Below are positions 1-12,332 of a stretch of DNA of 64,000 nt, piece after piece; the first letter of the stretch is position 1; every line of letters begins with the position of its first letter. The stretch covers positions 102,625,237 through 102,689,236 of the forward strand of contig CM046878.1 in assembly GCA_025667525.1 (NCBI GenBank), written 5' to 3'. Source of the stretch: Glebionis coronaria (lineage: Eukaryota; Streptophyta; Magnoliopsida; Asterales; Asteraceae). Made by a program: the position numbers and the translations under genes. The notes under the pieces are model-generated. The model saw only the letters and a list, made by a program, of their open reading frames with translations, made no database searches and was not told where the DNA came from.

Positions 1-1493
1 CATCACGGTTTTTCCGACTTGCACCAAATAGACACGTTTTACAATGGACTTAACGATCATGAAAGAGATTATTTAAATGCCGCCGCGGGTGGTAATTTTT
101 TGTGTAAAACGGTTGAAGAAGCTTTGGTCATAATTGAGATAGGTCTAAGGTTTATAGCCCTCGTAACACACCGAGTGTTGCCAAAATGGGCGCATCCTCG
201 TCTCGTAGTATCAATGCCTTACAAGATGAAGCTAATGAAGAAAATCGATTTTTTGATAGATTTGCTAACCTTATGAACCATTGGAAAAATCAAGAAGCTT
301 CGAATTCCGCTTCGGTTAAAGCGGTTTCTAAGAGTTGTTTGTCGTGTGGTGGAGCTCATGATCTTTCCGAGTGCATTACCGCGGATGGTAACACTTCGAG
401 TGCTTATGTAGCCACGGGAACTTATAACCAAAACGGTCAAGGTTCCCGCCAAAATCAAGCTCCACCCAATCAAAATGCTAATAATTATCGAAACAACAAC
501 CAAGGTGTAAATTACCAAGGAAACCAAAGGAACTATAACAAGGGTAATTATCAAAGTGGAAATGGGCAAATTTCAAACCAAAACCAAAACCGTGATTTTC
601 AAACTTCTACTCAAGGTTTTCAAAATGATCACACCAAAAATCTTCAAGGAGAGTTTTTGAATTATGCTAAGGCTAATGATGTTAAGTTTGACAATATGCA
701 ACGTGAAATGGTTAGCTTAAGATCCGAGTTGAAAAACAAGCTTAAAAACGAACTTGCTAATGAACTTAAAACTCATGCTAATAAAATGGAAGGAAATGTC
801 ACACGTCTCCAACAAAATCAACAAAAAATGGAGCAAGGACAACATGAGATTAAGCAAGAGTTGTTAAAAGCGGATGCTAGGCAATCTAAGTTTGAAGACC
901 GTATGGCTAAAATGTTTGAAGCTATCATGTGTAAGCCCTCTTCTTCGGGTGGTCTTCCTAGTGATACCATCGTGAACCCGAAAGGAGAATTGAAGGTTAT
1001 TACTACTCGTAGTGGAAAAACTTTCAAAGAACCCATTTCTCATCCAAGTACTTCTATGGAGAAGGAAAAAGAGAAAGAACCCGAGGTGTTGGTCGAAAAG
1101 GAGCACATTACAAGCCCACGAAGTACCGCTCAAACCACACCTACGGTTGAACCAATACCAATCATGGAACCCGAGATTCCAAGGCCTATGCCTACTATGC
1201 CCCAACCCACACCACCTTTACCCTACCCTTCAAGACGAGACAAGGAAAAGGCACAAGAACGAAATAATTATCAATTTGAACTTTTTATGAAAATGTTTCG
1301 TGACTTGCATTTTAATATAAGTTTTGCCGACGCCTTAGTCATGATGCCTCGATTTGCCGCGAACTTCAAAAGTATGTTGAATAACAAAGAGAAATTGCAA
1401 AAATAGTCTAGTTGTTCATCGGTTTTTCTAAGCCGCATACCTCAAAAAGTCGGTGATCCCCGCAAGTTTTTAATCCCATGTGCAATACAAGAC
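1..1493 (+). pseudogene. GP1 gag, C-terminal part, frameshifted
   Basis: Gag packages the element RNA in cytoplasmic virus-like particles. The window opens in the conserved gag segment with DTFYNGLNDHERDYLNAAAG, typical of Athila-type gag. A frameshift near position 163 moves the reading frame: the first part reads from 19, the rest is open from 186. A CCHC zinc knuckle (C-x2-C-x3-H-x4-C, CLSCGGAHDLSEC) lies near 343-381 and is intact. A long Asn/Gln-rich stretch (about 420-610) and a Lys-rich, probably helical stretch (about 690-900) follow. A TAG at 1404-1406 interrupts the frame, but the same frame then stays open into the protease. The frameshift and the stop make this a dead copy. GP2 gag is the close relative. 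Confidence 0.8.
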
Positions 1494-2660
1494 ATGGAAG
1501 AATGCTACGCCTTGGCCGATCTTGGTGCTAGTATTAATTTGATGCCTCTTGAGATTTTTAAATCGCTCAATCTTCCCAATCTCACTCCTTCAAGAATGTC
1601 AATCGAGATGGCCGATCATTCTACGATTCTAGCTTGTGGAGTTGCCGAGGACGTCTTTGTGAAAGTTGGAAAGTTCTACTATCCTGTAGACTTTATTGTT
1701 GTTGACATTCCTATCGATCCTAAAGTTCCGCTAATTTTAGGTCGATCATTTTTGGATACCTCGAGAGCACTTATCGATGTGCATGCAAGAAAAATCACTC
1801 TTCGTTTCAATGAGGAAGAACTCGTCATTAATGCAACTCAAAACTCCACACTTTCTCATGTGTATCCGATCACGTCTTTGTACAATGTCAATCCCATCAA
1901 AAACATTTGCAAAAAGATTTCAAATAGAGTTTTAGAAGTTGTTGAGAAAAATGAAGTTCCGTCCCCTCCGCCGGTGGAGGTTAAGAGTGTTAAGCCTACG
2001 ATTCCAATCTCGAGTGATTCTTCGGATGATGAATACGTTGATCCCGATGGGGGAGTTTTCTTTGTCGACAAAAGATTTGGAAACTTACCACCACCTTTAC
2101 CAAAACGGTTTCAAAATGTGAGAATTTTTAGTGTGACTAACATTGCTTTAGAAACACCGAATATTTTTGACATAATTAAATCGGGTTTTCACAAGGAGAG
2201 TTTAAAAGATGAAAAAGGAAAAGATTTTGAATTAAATTTAAAAGATTTTTCTACAACTCTAACTCCGTCATCACCACGTGAATTGAGTACTATAAGCTCG
2301 TCTTCTCCTTTTGACGATGCTTTGTGTGGACTTAGTGTGGGGGAATCCCCTTATGTTCCCTTCCCTTTCTCCACCGAGGACGAGATATTTGATCCTGGAA
2401 TTGCTTATAAAGTGAAATCTCGATCTTCCACCGATGCAATAAATGGAAAATCTTTTCATCTGAGTGGTGCGAGTCTACCTCGAGTAGCTCATGTTTTTAG
2501 TGACTTACCCATTGTCCCACCCTTCTATTTCTTCTCTCCTATTTTCTTGAAACTCTTTGAGTTTTTGTTGGCACATGATGAAGTGGCGTTGATTTATTTT
2601 TCCCATGAAAACGAGAACGCCATCTTCGATCCCGGTATTTTGCACCATCAAAGGACTTAG
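1494..2660 (+). pseudogene. GP1 retropepsin plus acidic FDPG tail, end of coding region
   Basis: This is the in-frame continuation of gag after the TAG at 1404. The first 110 or so residues are a pepsin-type protease: the active-site motif is ALADLGASINLMPLEIF (D-L-G-A, replacing the usual D-T-G-A), and the second conserved block is VPLILGRSFL near 1724-1753. The protease would cleave the polyprotein. A low-complexity acidic/Ser region follows, then a C-terminal segment with two FDPG motifs (about 2388 and 2628), the last close to the stop. GP2 has the same pair of motifs in the same places. In autonomous Athila-type relatives an acidic linker leads into reverse transcriptase; here translation ends at 2660. 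The role of the FDPG segment is unknown to me. Confidence 0.8.
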
Positions 2661-4576
2661 TCCTTTATACCGGTTGTTTTTGGGCCTTGTTTATCATGTA
2701 AGCCCCACTAAAAATTGACCATACCATGATATCCCTAAATGATCACATTTATGGGGATTCGAGTCGAGCTTTTGACTCGGTTATCAAAAACAAGGTGCCT
2801 CATGGGGGAGACCCATGCTTATCCATGTACATATTATTGCTTTGTAATTAGTTAATGTGAGGGGATTTGTGCCCTTCCAACCTTTGTTCCGTGATTGTTT
2901 GTGCATTGTGGTTTTTAGATCATGATCTTCAGGATTGGAGCCTCTCGTGTTCGTTTTATGGGAGTCGATCGTTTGCTTTGAAAACTTTCTCAATATCCAT
3001 ATGATATATCCTTTATGTTCTAACCTTAGGTTTATAGCACACTTCATAAACGGCTATTAATTTATTGGTTACACCCTTTCCATGCTAGATTAGGCATTCG
3101 ACTACGTCTCTAGTATGGGGGTGTTTTGCACCCCTAGACTCGAAACATTGAGGACAATGTTTAACTTTAGTATGGGGGGGGGGGGGGGTGAATAGATACT
3201 TGCCTTGCCAAACCTTCATGCTTTCCAAAGTTTATCTTTTTGTTTATCATTTTGTTGCAAAATAAGGCTAAAAATGGCCAAATTTCAAATTTTTTCTCAT
3301 GTTTCATAAGTGTTTGAAGACACGAATGTAGATTTTCCGATGGCGAGAATAAGAGTAATTTTTGACTCGACCGTGCGTGTTGAGCACTTAGCTTTGATTC
3401 CTTAACTACACATTAGGCTAAGTCTCTTAAATGAGGACGAGAAATGATAGAGTTAATTATAAGTTACTATGCTAAACGTAGAGTACTCGTATTCTTTCAA
3501 AAACTCATGTGTTCTCGTTTTTTGCTTATTCCCCCTTCGCTTGTAAATATTTTTTGTTTAATAAATATTGACTTAGCGGTTTAGTTAGGATTGTTGGGTT
3601 TCTAGTCTTTTCTAGTAGCTTCCGTGTAATTAAATTGGGAAGACATTAAGGTATTGCCAGCGTCACGGTTTTGAAGTATTGGCACCCTAATAATCGAAAG
3701 CTTCACCCAATAATAAGATTTCAAGTGCTCACCTAAATCTAGCAAACAATTTGAAGCCCCACAAGGCCGAAAAATCTATGCAAAATTGAAAGTGAATCAA
3801 GCCTTAATCTTCGAAGCTTTAAAGATCCAAAATTCGCCTTAGCGTGAGGATATACGTCTTTGGCTAATAAAACCACCGATGAGGCAGATAATAAAAGGCA
3901 AGGCAAGACCGAAGTCATAATAAAAGCTTCATGGCGAAGTTGAATAAAAGATGGAGGTAAACCAAAGATAATAAGGCCCTTCCGTTAGGGGGCGTATAAA
4001 AGTCTTGGTAATAAGTCTCATGTTCAAAACCGTTATAAAACCGTGTTTATCGATTCTTCTTGTCAACTTAATTTTTTAACATCGTTGTCTATTAGGAGGG
4101 GTTATTGATTTGATGGTCTTAGTTACACCGTTAGGACTCTATTTTTAGACCTAAATCTCTATTATCGCATAAGTCAACGATGTATCCTCGTGAAACATTC
4201 AAGACAAAATAAAATATAAGAGATACAACTTAGGAATAATGGGAGAATAAGTACGTGATTAGGGCATATGAGTAGTGTTAGCATTACTAACTTATAATGA
4301 CAATGATCTCGTTGCACGCTTGGCATGGAATTAGGGTGAAAATCGAGGACGATGAAATTATTTCTAACGAAGCATTCACGTGTTCTTGTTCTATGAACCT
4401 AAACGTCCCATTTTGCGTTGAAAATCATACATTATGTCTAAAACGCAAGTAGTAGTAATAGTAGTAGTGTAGCTAGTTTATCATTCCAATAAAGTGAATA
4501 AAATGAACTTTGGAGGTGCTACAATACTTTATTCTAGCATTGCGTGGGGACACGGCAATGGTTTAGTATGGGGGAG
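2661..4576 (+). other. GP1 3' non-coding internal region
   Basis: No gene is seen here. The stretch begins with a hairpin GAGTC...GACTC just after the stop codon, matched at the same place in GP2. It contains two purine-rich tracts: a run of G at 3174-3189 and TATGGGGGAG near 4568. It also has scattered short repeats of the TTGAGGAC type. By its position between pro and the presumed LTR it corresponds to 62546-64000 of GP2. Confidence 0.55.
3118..3189 (+). promoter_or_regulatory. Paired hairpins followed by a G-run, conserved between GP1 and GP2
   Basis: Hairpin 1 is GGGGTG/CACCCC (3118-3123 with 3129-3134). Hairpin 2 is AACATT/AATGTT with loop GAGGAC (3144-3161). A G-run follows at 3174-3189. 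GP2 has GGGAG/CTCCC at 62885-62898 and AACATT/AATGTT with loop TAGGAC at 62908-62925, then a G-run. The first stem keeps pairing although its bases differ, which argues for a conserved RNA fold. The function is unknown; packaging, dimerisation or a purine-tract primer are possible. Confidence 0.5.
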
Positions 4577-6137
4577 TGATGAGACTGCTTTTATACATAG
4601 TCTCATCGTCCAAATCGGGCTTAAAATGCATAAAAAATCATTAAAACTGCCAAATATATGCTCGTGTTTGTTACTTGTGTATTTTTAGGTACGGATATTG
4701 AGGAAATGGCAAAAGATCACAAGAATCATTCAAAAACTAACACGGGAAACGAAGCCGCACAATGAACCGGGCCCAAGTTTGGATTTTACAAAAATGCCCT
4801 TGAAGAATTGAAGATTGGCAAGTTTGGTCCCTCAACTTTTGAAGATTAACACTTTATACCCCTCAAATATTCATAGTTATGAATAGGATCCATAAAGTTT
4901 GAAGATATTACAAGATCAGTCCTTGAAGAATCCAAGAATTGCATTTGAAGTCCTTGTTAAAAGTATGAAAACAACTTGTGCCAAAAATGACAAGTTGTGT
5001 AAAGTTGTTATCAAAGGGAAATGAAGTTTGAGCTATTATTTACAACATGAACAAATGAGGAAACTTGGGGACCATTACTGCCAAACCACACAACTTCACC
5101 ATCCAACCAGAACTTGACACCTCATCAATACCCACCCATCTACCCATTTACCCTACCCAACCCGTCCAATACCCAACCCAAACCTACAAACCAGTTTATT
5201 AAATAAACTGGTCAAACCACTCAGTTAAATCCCATACTTTCCCTCCTAACACTTTTTTAAATAAAACTTTTTACCCCTTTTGGATTAAACCACCCTTAAT
5301 CACCCCCATAAACCCTAATTATCCCAGGTTCAATTAATCCCAAATCAAAGGGGTTTCACCCCAAATGCTCCAGATCACTAATCCAACGTTTTGTCACCAC
5401 AACCCACATCCCAAACCAACACAAGACACACCCATGTGTCTTGTGGGACCCTCCCCTGCCCTGTCCCTTTCCCTCAAAACCCTAAACCAGACACATCCAA
5501 CGTCTCCTAGCTTCTACTTGGCCCCCAAGGACAAATGGACGCTCCAAGATCACTTTGCAAGCTGGCTACATCAACATCATCACATAAGGCACAAATTGAC
5601 CCAATTTTCAGTCAAAAGTCCAAGGACATTTTAGGGATTTTATATCTTAAGGTTTAGGCTTCTAGTTAGTTCTATCATGTAGTATATAAAGGAGACGCAT
5701 GTGTCCCTTTATTTTTGTTCCAGTTTTTCTTGCTCAACATTTGTAATCCCTTTTTAAATGTTATAAAAGTTGGTATTTTTCAGTAAAAGTAATTCCTTTT
5801 TGTCTTTTAAAAGTTTGGTGTTGTGTTGGCAAAAGTTCTGAGTTCCATATTACATTTGACAAACACTTTGTGTTTGTTTCAGTTTTCAAAAAAGTTTGAA
5901 AATTTGTTTGACAATTTTCAGAAATCCAAGGACCCTATGAAGTGAAAGTGGAATTGGATACTTGGATTTCTGATATTGTTCTTGGTTGGTTTAAGTGTTT
6001 TTGAAAGATAAACATTTGAGAAGTGACTTGAAAGAAGTTTAAAAAGGTTTCAGAAAATCATATTATTGTGTATTTTGTATTGTTCTTGTTGATCTTAGCA
6101 GGTTTTTGGAGCTCTTGTTTAGTCCAAGGGTCAGCTC

Positions 6138-6198
6138 AGGTCCGGACCTGATTGGAGGTGGCTAAGCTGCCACTAAGGGACCTGGATGTAGGTCCCTT
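6138..6198. other. Cluster of three palindromes
   Basis: Three inverted repeats occur in about 60 bp: the perfect 12-bp palindrome AGGTCCGGACCT (6138-6149), GTGGC/GCCAC (6158-6162, 6169-6173), and AAGGGACCT/AGGTCCCTT (6175-6183, 6190-6198). They stand out from the AT-rich surroundings, which suggests a structured leader or recombination site in the LTR. Confidence 0.5.
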
Positions 6199-7104
6199 AA
6201 GGTAAAACACTTGCCCTATTTTTCATTTTTCAGTTATTGTTGATTTTGCTTGATATTTGTGAAGAAGGTGTTAAGTGCTTGTATTTCTGGTTGTTCATGC
6301 CTTTTTTGATGTTAAATGCATGATAGGATAGGTTTGATTCAGTTTGGTTAGACTTTTAATTGATTTGCTTTGATAAAAATTGGTTTCTGAATTTTAAAAG
6401 GGTGTTTGGATCAGCGTTTAACTTGGGATAGATGACATGAATCTTGGTTTTTAACTGGTCTTACACACTCACTAGGTATTGATTAGGTTATATGCTAGTT
6501 TAGATGTTAGTTTGATAGAGTTTTAATCAAGTTGCATGCTTAAAAATTTGGTAATATAGCAAAAATTCAGAAGTGCTTTGTGGTGACTGATTTTGTTGAA
6601 TTTTTGCCTCATCTTTTGATCATTGTTAGAGATAAGGTTGTTCTAGGATTGTAAATCAGTTACATGCCATTTGCTTTGATTGTATGCAAGTTCTTGGCCT
6701 CTAAATTTCATTTTTGTCCAAGTTATTTGTGTCATTTGATCATCAGAAACATAAGCTTAATCAGAAACATTGCCTGCTTGACTTGCTTGATTTTTGTGTG
6801 AAGAGCTTGTTGTTTTTGTGTATTTGCTAGACTCCCTATAATCAACTGAGTATAGGGGTGCCCCATTTGTCCAACAAACATCACAAAAAACCAAGACAAG
6901 TCCTCTTGTCCTTAATTTGCACAAGTGAAGATTTCAATCTGTTTCCTTTGTGTTCATCAGAAACTCAACTCAATCTGGGCACGTTTTTATAATTCTTAGG
7001 GCTTAATCTTGGTCTAATTTGGATTTGATTTGGGTTTTTGAAGTTTAAACAGTCCTGGTTTTGTGTTTTTAAAATTAAAAAAAGAAAAAAAAATAAAAGA
7101 TCAA

Positions 7105-7175
7105 AAAGGACGTGGCCAGGACTCGAACCTGCGCCACTCCTCTCACACACAAACGTCTTACCAGCGCCCGCCCTT
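7105..7175 (-). other. tRNA-like fragment (B-box), minus strand
   Basis: On the minus strand GGTTCGAGTCC matches the pol III B-box / T-arm consensus, with a short CAGG/CCTG stem around it. A T-run follows downstream on that strand. I cannot draw a full cloverleaf: the 5' acceptor strand is missing. It may be a relic of a tRNA-derived SINE or a chance motif in the LTR. Confidence 0.25.
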
Positions 7176-9101
7176 GGGTCTTTACTGATAAAGACTCAAT
7201 TCAATACATACTTAAAGGGATTGTGTTTGGACTTTTCCAAAATAAGCCGTAGCTATTTCAGCTTATTTAAGCTTATTGTATAAGCTTTTTGGCTTGTTTT
7301 CTTTTTTTCTTGTGTTTGTCACCTCATTTAGGATTTTTATGTGCTAAGTTTGGATTTTTCTCTTTCTTTACTTATTTTTTATTTAGCCATTTTTATTTAA
7401 TTAGTTTAAAAATAGGAAAAAGCATTTTAAAAATCTAGAAAAATAGTTTTTAGGTTTTATTAGAGTAATTTGAGGTTTACAGCCAAAAAAGTTTTCAAAA
7501 AGTCTAATTTTTAATTTTATTTGGTTTTAGGGTTTTTTACCAACTTTAAAATTTAATATAAAATTATTAAATAGGTTTTAGAAACTTTTAATTACATTTT
7601 TGTCTTAGTTACATTATTTAAGATTTTTGGTCATTTTTTAGATTTATTTTATAAACTTTTTAATTTTTTTGATTATTTTAATATTATTTTATTATTAAAA
7701 ATTGAAAGTTTAATTTTTTATGTTTTTTTTTCATTTTTCCTAGATTGTAGACACTAAATTAGGAGTTTTGTAACTTTCCAAAAATTTTTAGGACTTTTCA
7801 TTTATTTTCTAGAACTAATTTAAGTTTTAATAGATTTTAATAGTTTTTAAGTGTTTAAAAATAGTTTAATTTGGTTTTAAAGTTTTAAAAAATACTTTTT
7901 ATCTTAATTAGGTTATTTTTGAGGTTTACAAACTTGAAAACCTTGCTTGGGACTTTTTAATAATTAATTGTGATTTTTAGGGCTTTAATTAGCATTAAAA
8001 AGTCATTATCTAATTAATTAAAAGGTTTTAGCAAGTTTGGATTTTTTGTAAACTCTTAGAATAATATTGTGGATTTTTAGTAATTTTTAGGAATTTTTAA
8101 GTTAAAATTTTAATTTTTGTACTATTTACGGTTTTACGTAATAGCCTTTTTCGTCTTAGTTTAATCCGTTTTCATAACCGTCTTTTCTTTTCTTTCTCAT
8201 TTCTATCTTCTTTTCATAACAATAAAATCACAATCTAAATCAATTCATTACACAACACACTTGCCTCCTCGAGAACGAACTCACTTTTAGGGTCATTTAC
8301 ACACGGTTTTCCTAAATCGTCGTGCTCACTTGCCCTATATTTTAGTTGCTTGTTTTTCCTAAAGCAAGTATCTAATTTTACAACCATCAGTTACTATTAT
8401 CACGTGTGGCGAATGGGTGCATCCTATGACAAGTAGTATGATTTTATGGTAACTGTGGTGTGTGCCTTGCATCCGTTACAGGAGCTGATCCCTCCACTCA
8501 TTTTATATATTAATCAAAGGCAGCCCCTCTAATTACATGACGAGGTCACCCCTCTAAGTATTTATGCACTTTGATATAACATGATCTATATGGGCTCCGG
8601 GCATATTTAAAATACAGATTTTCAAGATAAAATAAACGTAAGTCTTTTTAGAAATATAAACCAGTCTTAAGAACTTAAACAAGGTTTTTTCCAGGACATA
8701 CATTTATTCCGCGGCTATTCATTTCATTTCATTACTTGCTTATGTTTATGCTTTACATTCTATGTTATATCCACACACTGAGCGTATTGCTCAGCCATAT
8801 TTCTCTTTCAATGTCTAAATACGGCAGGTACTAAAGGGCAAAGCTAGGATTTCAAGAGTACGTGCATGGAATGAGGCGCCAGTCTTCTTTCATTCTTTAA
8901 TGCATTTACATACTTTTGCTTTGCTGGACATTTTTTAGTCCTTTCTTTACTTATGCATTTCGTGTGTGGAGCTTATGTGGATCCGATGTTTGTTTTCGGA
9001 TTCTTTTATGGTCATTTAATGTTTAGACATTTACCTTGCATGCTTTGATGACACACCATAATTATCCTATGATATTCCATTTATCAAAATGGGGTGTTAC
9101 A

Positions 9102-10560
9102 TAGTAGATCATCCAGCTGGGCAAAAACTAGTGAGTTGTAAATGGCTGTACAAAATAAAAGAAGGGATTGAAGGTGTTCAAAAGCCTAGGTACAAGGAAA
9201 AAGGTTGGTGGCTCGTGGATTCACACAAAGGGCAGGTATTGATTACAATGAAGTATTTTCGCCAGTAGTTCGACACACATCTATTCGAGTTATACTTGCA
9301 TTGACTGCATGTAAAGATTATGAGCTGGAGTAGCTTGATGTAAAGACGACATTTTTACATGGAAATCTTGAAGAAGTGATTTACATGAGGTAACCACCGG
9401 GATTTGAACAAGGTAACAAGGTATATTTGTTAAAGAAATCTCTTTATGGTTTGAAGCAGTCGCCTAGGCAATGGTACAAGAGGTTCGATGAGTACATGTT
9501 GAGCAACGGGTTTAAGCGTAGCAGTTACGACAACTGCGTATATTACATGAGTTATGCACCAGGGGAGTATATCTATCTATTGTTATATGTAGACGATATG
9601 CTGATTGCTTGTAAGAGCAAGGATGAGATTAGGTCTACCAAGTCATTGCTTAAAAGGGAGTTCGACATGAAAGAGCTTGGGGAAGCAAAGAATATTCTTG
9701 GTATGGAAATCTTCAGGGATAGGAGTTACAAGATTGTGAGGGTGTCACAATCCAGGTACGTTTCTAAAGTTTTAAACAGGTTTAGAATGGAAAATGGGAA
9801 GTCGGTTCAGACATCATTGGATGGGAAATTCAAGCTGTTGTTGAAAGATTGCCCGGTTAGGGATTGTGATGTTGAAAGAATGAGTAGGGTGCCATATTCA
9901 AATGCGGTTGGGAGCTTGATGTACTTGATGGTGTGCACGAGGCCAGACAGAGCGTATGCAGTAAGTGTAGTTAGCAGATATTTGGCGAATCCGGGTAAAA
10001 TCCATTGGGAAGCAGTGAAGTGGATTATGAAGTATTTGCAGGGCACTGTAAACGTGGGTTTGGTGTATGGGATAAATCGTGGCAAACATGTGGACATAAC
10101 AAGCTTTGTTGATTCAGACTACGCTAAGGATCCAGATAAGGGTAGGTCTCTCACTAGTTACGCATTTTTTGTACAAGGATGTGTTGTAAGCTGGAAGGCA
10201 ACGCTACAACACGTGGCGGCTTTTTCAACTACAGAGGCGGAGTATATGGCCCTTATAGAGGCTGTGAAGGAAGCTAAATGGCTAAAGGGACTCTTGGAAT
10301 AGTTGGGCGTGAAGCTCAACATTGTTGAAGTTAATTGTGATAATCAGGGCGCGATTCACTTATCGCGGAATCATGTTTTTCATGAAAGGACTAAGGACAT
10401 CAATGTGTGCTATCACTTTATCAAAGAAGTCTTGGTAGCAAAGACGGTTGAAGTTCTGAAGGTAGGTACTGAACACAATGCTGCGGATGCCTTGACGAAG
10501 GTGGTACCTGGACGCAAGTTACAACACTATTTCGAGTTGTTGAGTGTTGGGATAGGCTAG
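9102..10560 (+). pseudogene. Tork/TNT1-type copia reverse transcriptase and RNase H, 5' truncated
   Basis: This is the C-terminal half of a copia polyprotein. From 9102 to about 9426 the RT start is recognisable but has stops (e.g. TAG near 9331, TAA near 9391) and a frameshift. From 9427 the frame is open: SLYGLKQSPRQW, then the catalytic YVDD (near 9585), then RNase H with TTEAEY (about 10228) and a terminal ADALTKVV. A TAG at 10300-10302 interrupts RNase H, and the same frame continues to the natural stop at 10558-10560. RT would make cDNA in the particle and RNase H would degrade the template. The upstream half is cut off by the LTR that ends at 9101 and should lie left of the window. Confidence 0.85.
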
Positions 10561-10581
10561 TATAAAGTATAAGGTTGAAAT

Positions 10582-10905
10582 TGTTATGTTTAGTCTTTAT
10601 CTTTTGCCTATGTCGTATCTTGGGGTCAAGAGTCGAGTAAGCCTAATACTAGCTAAGAATAAAGGTCGGTTGGCAATGTCTAAGCCCAACCTGACCCGGA
10701 GTCATTGTAAGAGCCGGACCCCCTCATCTCTATAAAAGGAGGTGAGGGGAATGTTACATTCACGTCATTCTTTCAATACTAATCAAAGAGTCGATTAGGA
10801 TATTACCTTGTGTGTTTTACTTTTCTGTCGAGTCTGCTTGTGTGTGTTCTTCATAGATCGATATTTCGCATCTAGTAATTAGGGTTGTAGGGATTAAACC
10901 CTACA
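10582..10905 (+). repeat. Probable 3' LTR of the Tork copia
   Basis: This sequence lies directly after the copia stop. It begins TGTTATG and ends CCCTACA. A TATA box (ctctataaaagg) lies near 10729-10740, and the last 20 bp form a hairpin TGTAGGG/CCCTACA. No second copy is in the window, so both ends are inferred from position and TG...CA termini. Confidence 0.45.
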
Positions 10906-12332
10906 TTTGGTAAATGAATGGTGTTTATAATTTTCACAAAGTTGGAGAGGATGACATTTTCCGAGTCACATGACAACTCTATAGAGATTATGCCAAAGTG
11001 CATAGACTTATTCGGTTCTGGTAACCCAATGATGATTGATCTGCCCATAAAAATGTTATATTTACCGTTATACTTATCTTGATCACCTGAAACTTTAAAT
11101 CGATGATATTTTGAAGCATTACTTTCCATGAAATTATAAATCCACCAAAATTTTGAAATACGTTATCTGGATTTGTGTTCCATAATCTCCTTGGACTATG
11201 ATATATGTAGTTTACGAAACCGAATAAATTTCCTACTTAACTAGCACCTAAGTAGCTACAACTCACTTTAATATATAGACACCCATGACCTGTTGTCATA
11301 TAGTAATCTCTTTGGACATTGGTTTGTGTTACATAATCTCTTTTGGCATTGGTTTCATTTATAATCTTATATAGTTCCTGTTCCACTACTTATGAAGTAG
11401 AGCCTTTATCCATCAAGAATTTGGCCCACATCTTCTGTTTCATACACCGACTACATTTAATCAGTCTTTGGAGTTTTTTAGCTTAAAGCTAGGTGTATGG
11501 CCGTAAAAATGCACGTTGAGGGTATACTAGCTCACTCGTCAATTATTCAGAACTAGCCGCGAGGGATGATGACCCAAAACCAGACATGCATCTGTATGGA
11601 TTTTGCTGCGTAGATTTGCTGATGCTAGTTTGGTACATGGTAGTATGAAAATCATCAAAATTACTGTGTAAGCTAGGCTGTTTTACTTATACGCATATGT
11701 TTATTCGTTGATGCTCTTGGTAAGTGTTTGATTTATACCTTGTACAATTAATGTTTAGAGCAGAAGTGGTGCAGGAGTGTGGTTATTAGTGACAAAATTA
11801 TCAATTTGTGTAATTAATAATGTGATTCAAGTTCAATCTAACTAAAAGGATGCGATCAAGAATTAAAATTAACTATAAACTACTTTTGTTAATTTGATGT
11901 CATTAGGAAAGAAAACAGAATCAAGCCAATTGACATGAGTATAAACCTAAAATTTTTGCCAGAAGGTACATCCCACGTCGACCAGAGTGAAATCCTTTGC
12001 TTGCTTTATAATGCGGACATAGGACTCCTCATCTGATAAAATTGGAATGGTACAGACCTGTCAAATATCTCACTTGAAGTAACTTATTGATGGATGTTTG
12101 AAATACAACTCTTCACCTGAAAATTTGGTTTTAGCATCATTAGGAAGCAAGAACTGTAACTAGTTCATGCAAATTCATCTCTGTAGCAAGCTTAGTTTCT
12201 GATTGACAGTGACTAAACTTGATGACATGCGGTATTGACAGTGGACTTTTGTGATGTTAAATGCATTTTATGGATTAAGAAGTGAGCAACATTCCCTTTA
12301 ACATATCACTAGAAACAATTCATTAGCACCAT
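10906..12332. other. Intergenic, no gene recognised
   Basis: AT-rich sequence without a convincing gene. A minus-strand open stretch (10872-11129, 85 aa) has no motif I recognise. Positions 12160-12295 are a diverged copy of 25548-25640. The last five bases (ACCAT, 12328-12332) are the target-site duplication of the next element. Confidence 0.5.

Larger units (their letters stand above)
1..4576 (+). mobile_element. GP1: gag-protease-only Ty3/gypsy element, left end outside window
   Basis: This is the internal region of an LTR retrotransposon of the Athila/Tat type. It encodes the second half of gag, a CCHC knuckle, an aspartic protease and an acidic tail, then stops with no reverse transcriptase or integrase. 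About 1.9 kb of non-coding DNA with hairpins and purine-rich tracts follows. The same layout is found in GP2 (41906 to the right edge), so the missing pol looks like a property of the group and not a local deletion. Such elements must borrow polymerase and integrase from relatives. The 5' LTR and the gag N-terminus lie left of position 1. The right limit is set at a TATGGGGGAG tract (4568-4577) that could be the polypurine tract, and it is uncertain. Confidence 0.75.
4577..9101 (+). repeat. Long LTR-like, AT-rich non-coding region ending in a gypsy LTR 3' end
   Basis: There is no coding sequence. The left end starts with TG at 4577 right after a purine tract and contains a perfect hairpin GATGAGAC/GTCTCATC (4578-4585, 4600-4607). 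A TATA box (tatataaa, 5683-5690) looks like an LTR promoter. About 7380-8140 is very AT-rich. The right end reads GGGGTGTTACA, a typical gypsy LTR terminus, and at 9102 the sequence changes abruptly to copia reverse transcriptase. It is probably the 3' LTR of GP1, but 4.5 kb is long and the left terminus is not the inverted match of the right one, so two elements may be joined here. I could not place an internal boundary. Confidence 0.4.

Noticed and set aside
7105..7175. A functional tRNA gene
   Set aside because: The B-box matches but no acceptor pairing or anticodon arm can be drawn.
10872..11129. 85-codon minus-strand ORF beside the Tork LTR
   Set aside because: No recognisable motif, overlaps the LTR end, no promoter seen.
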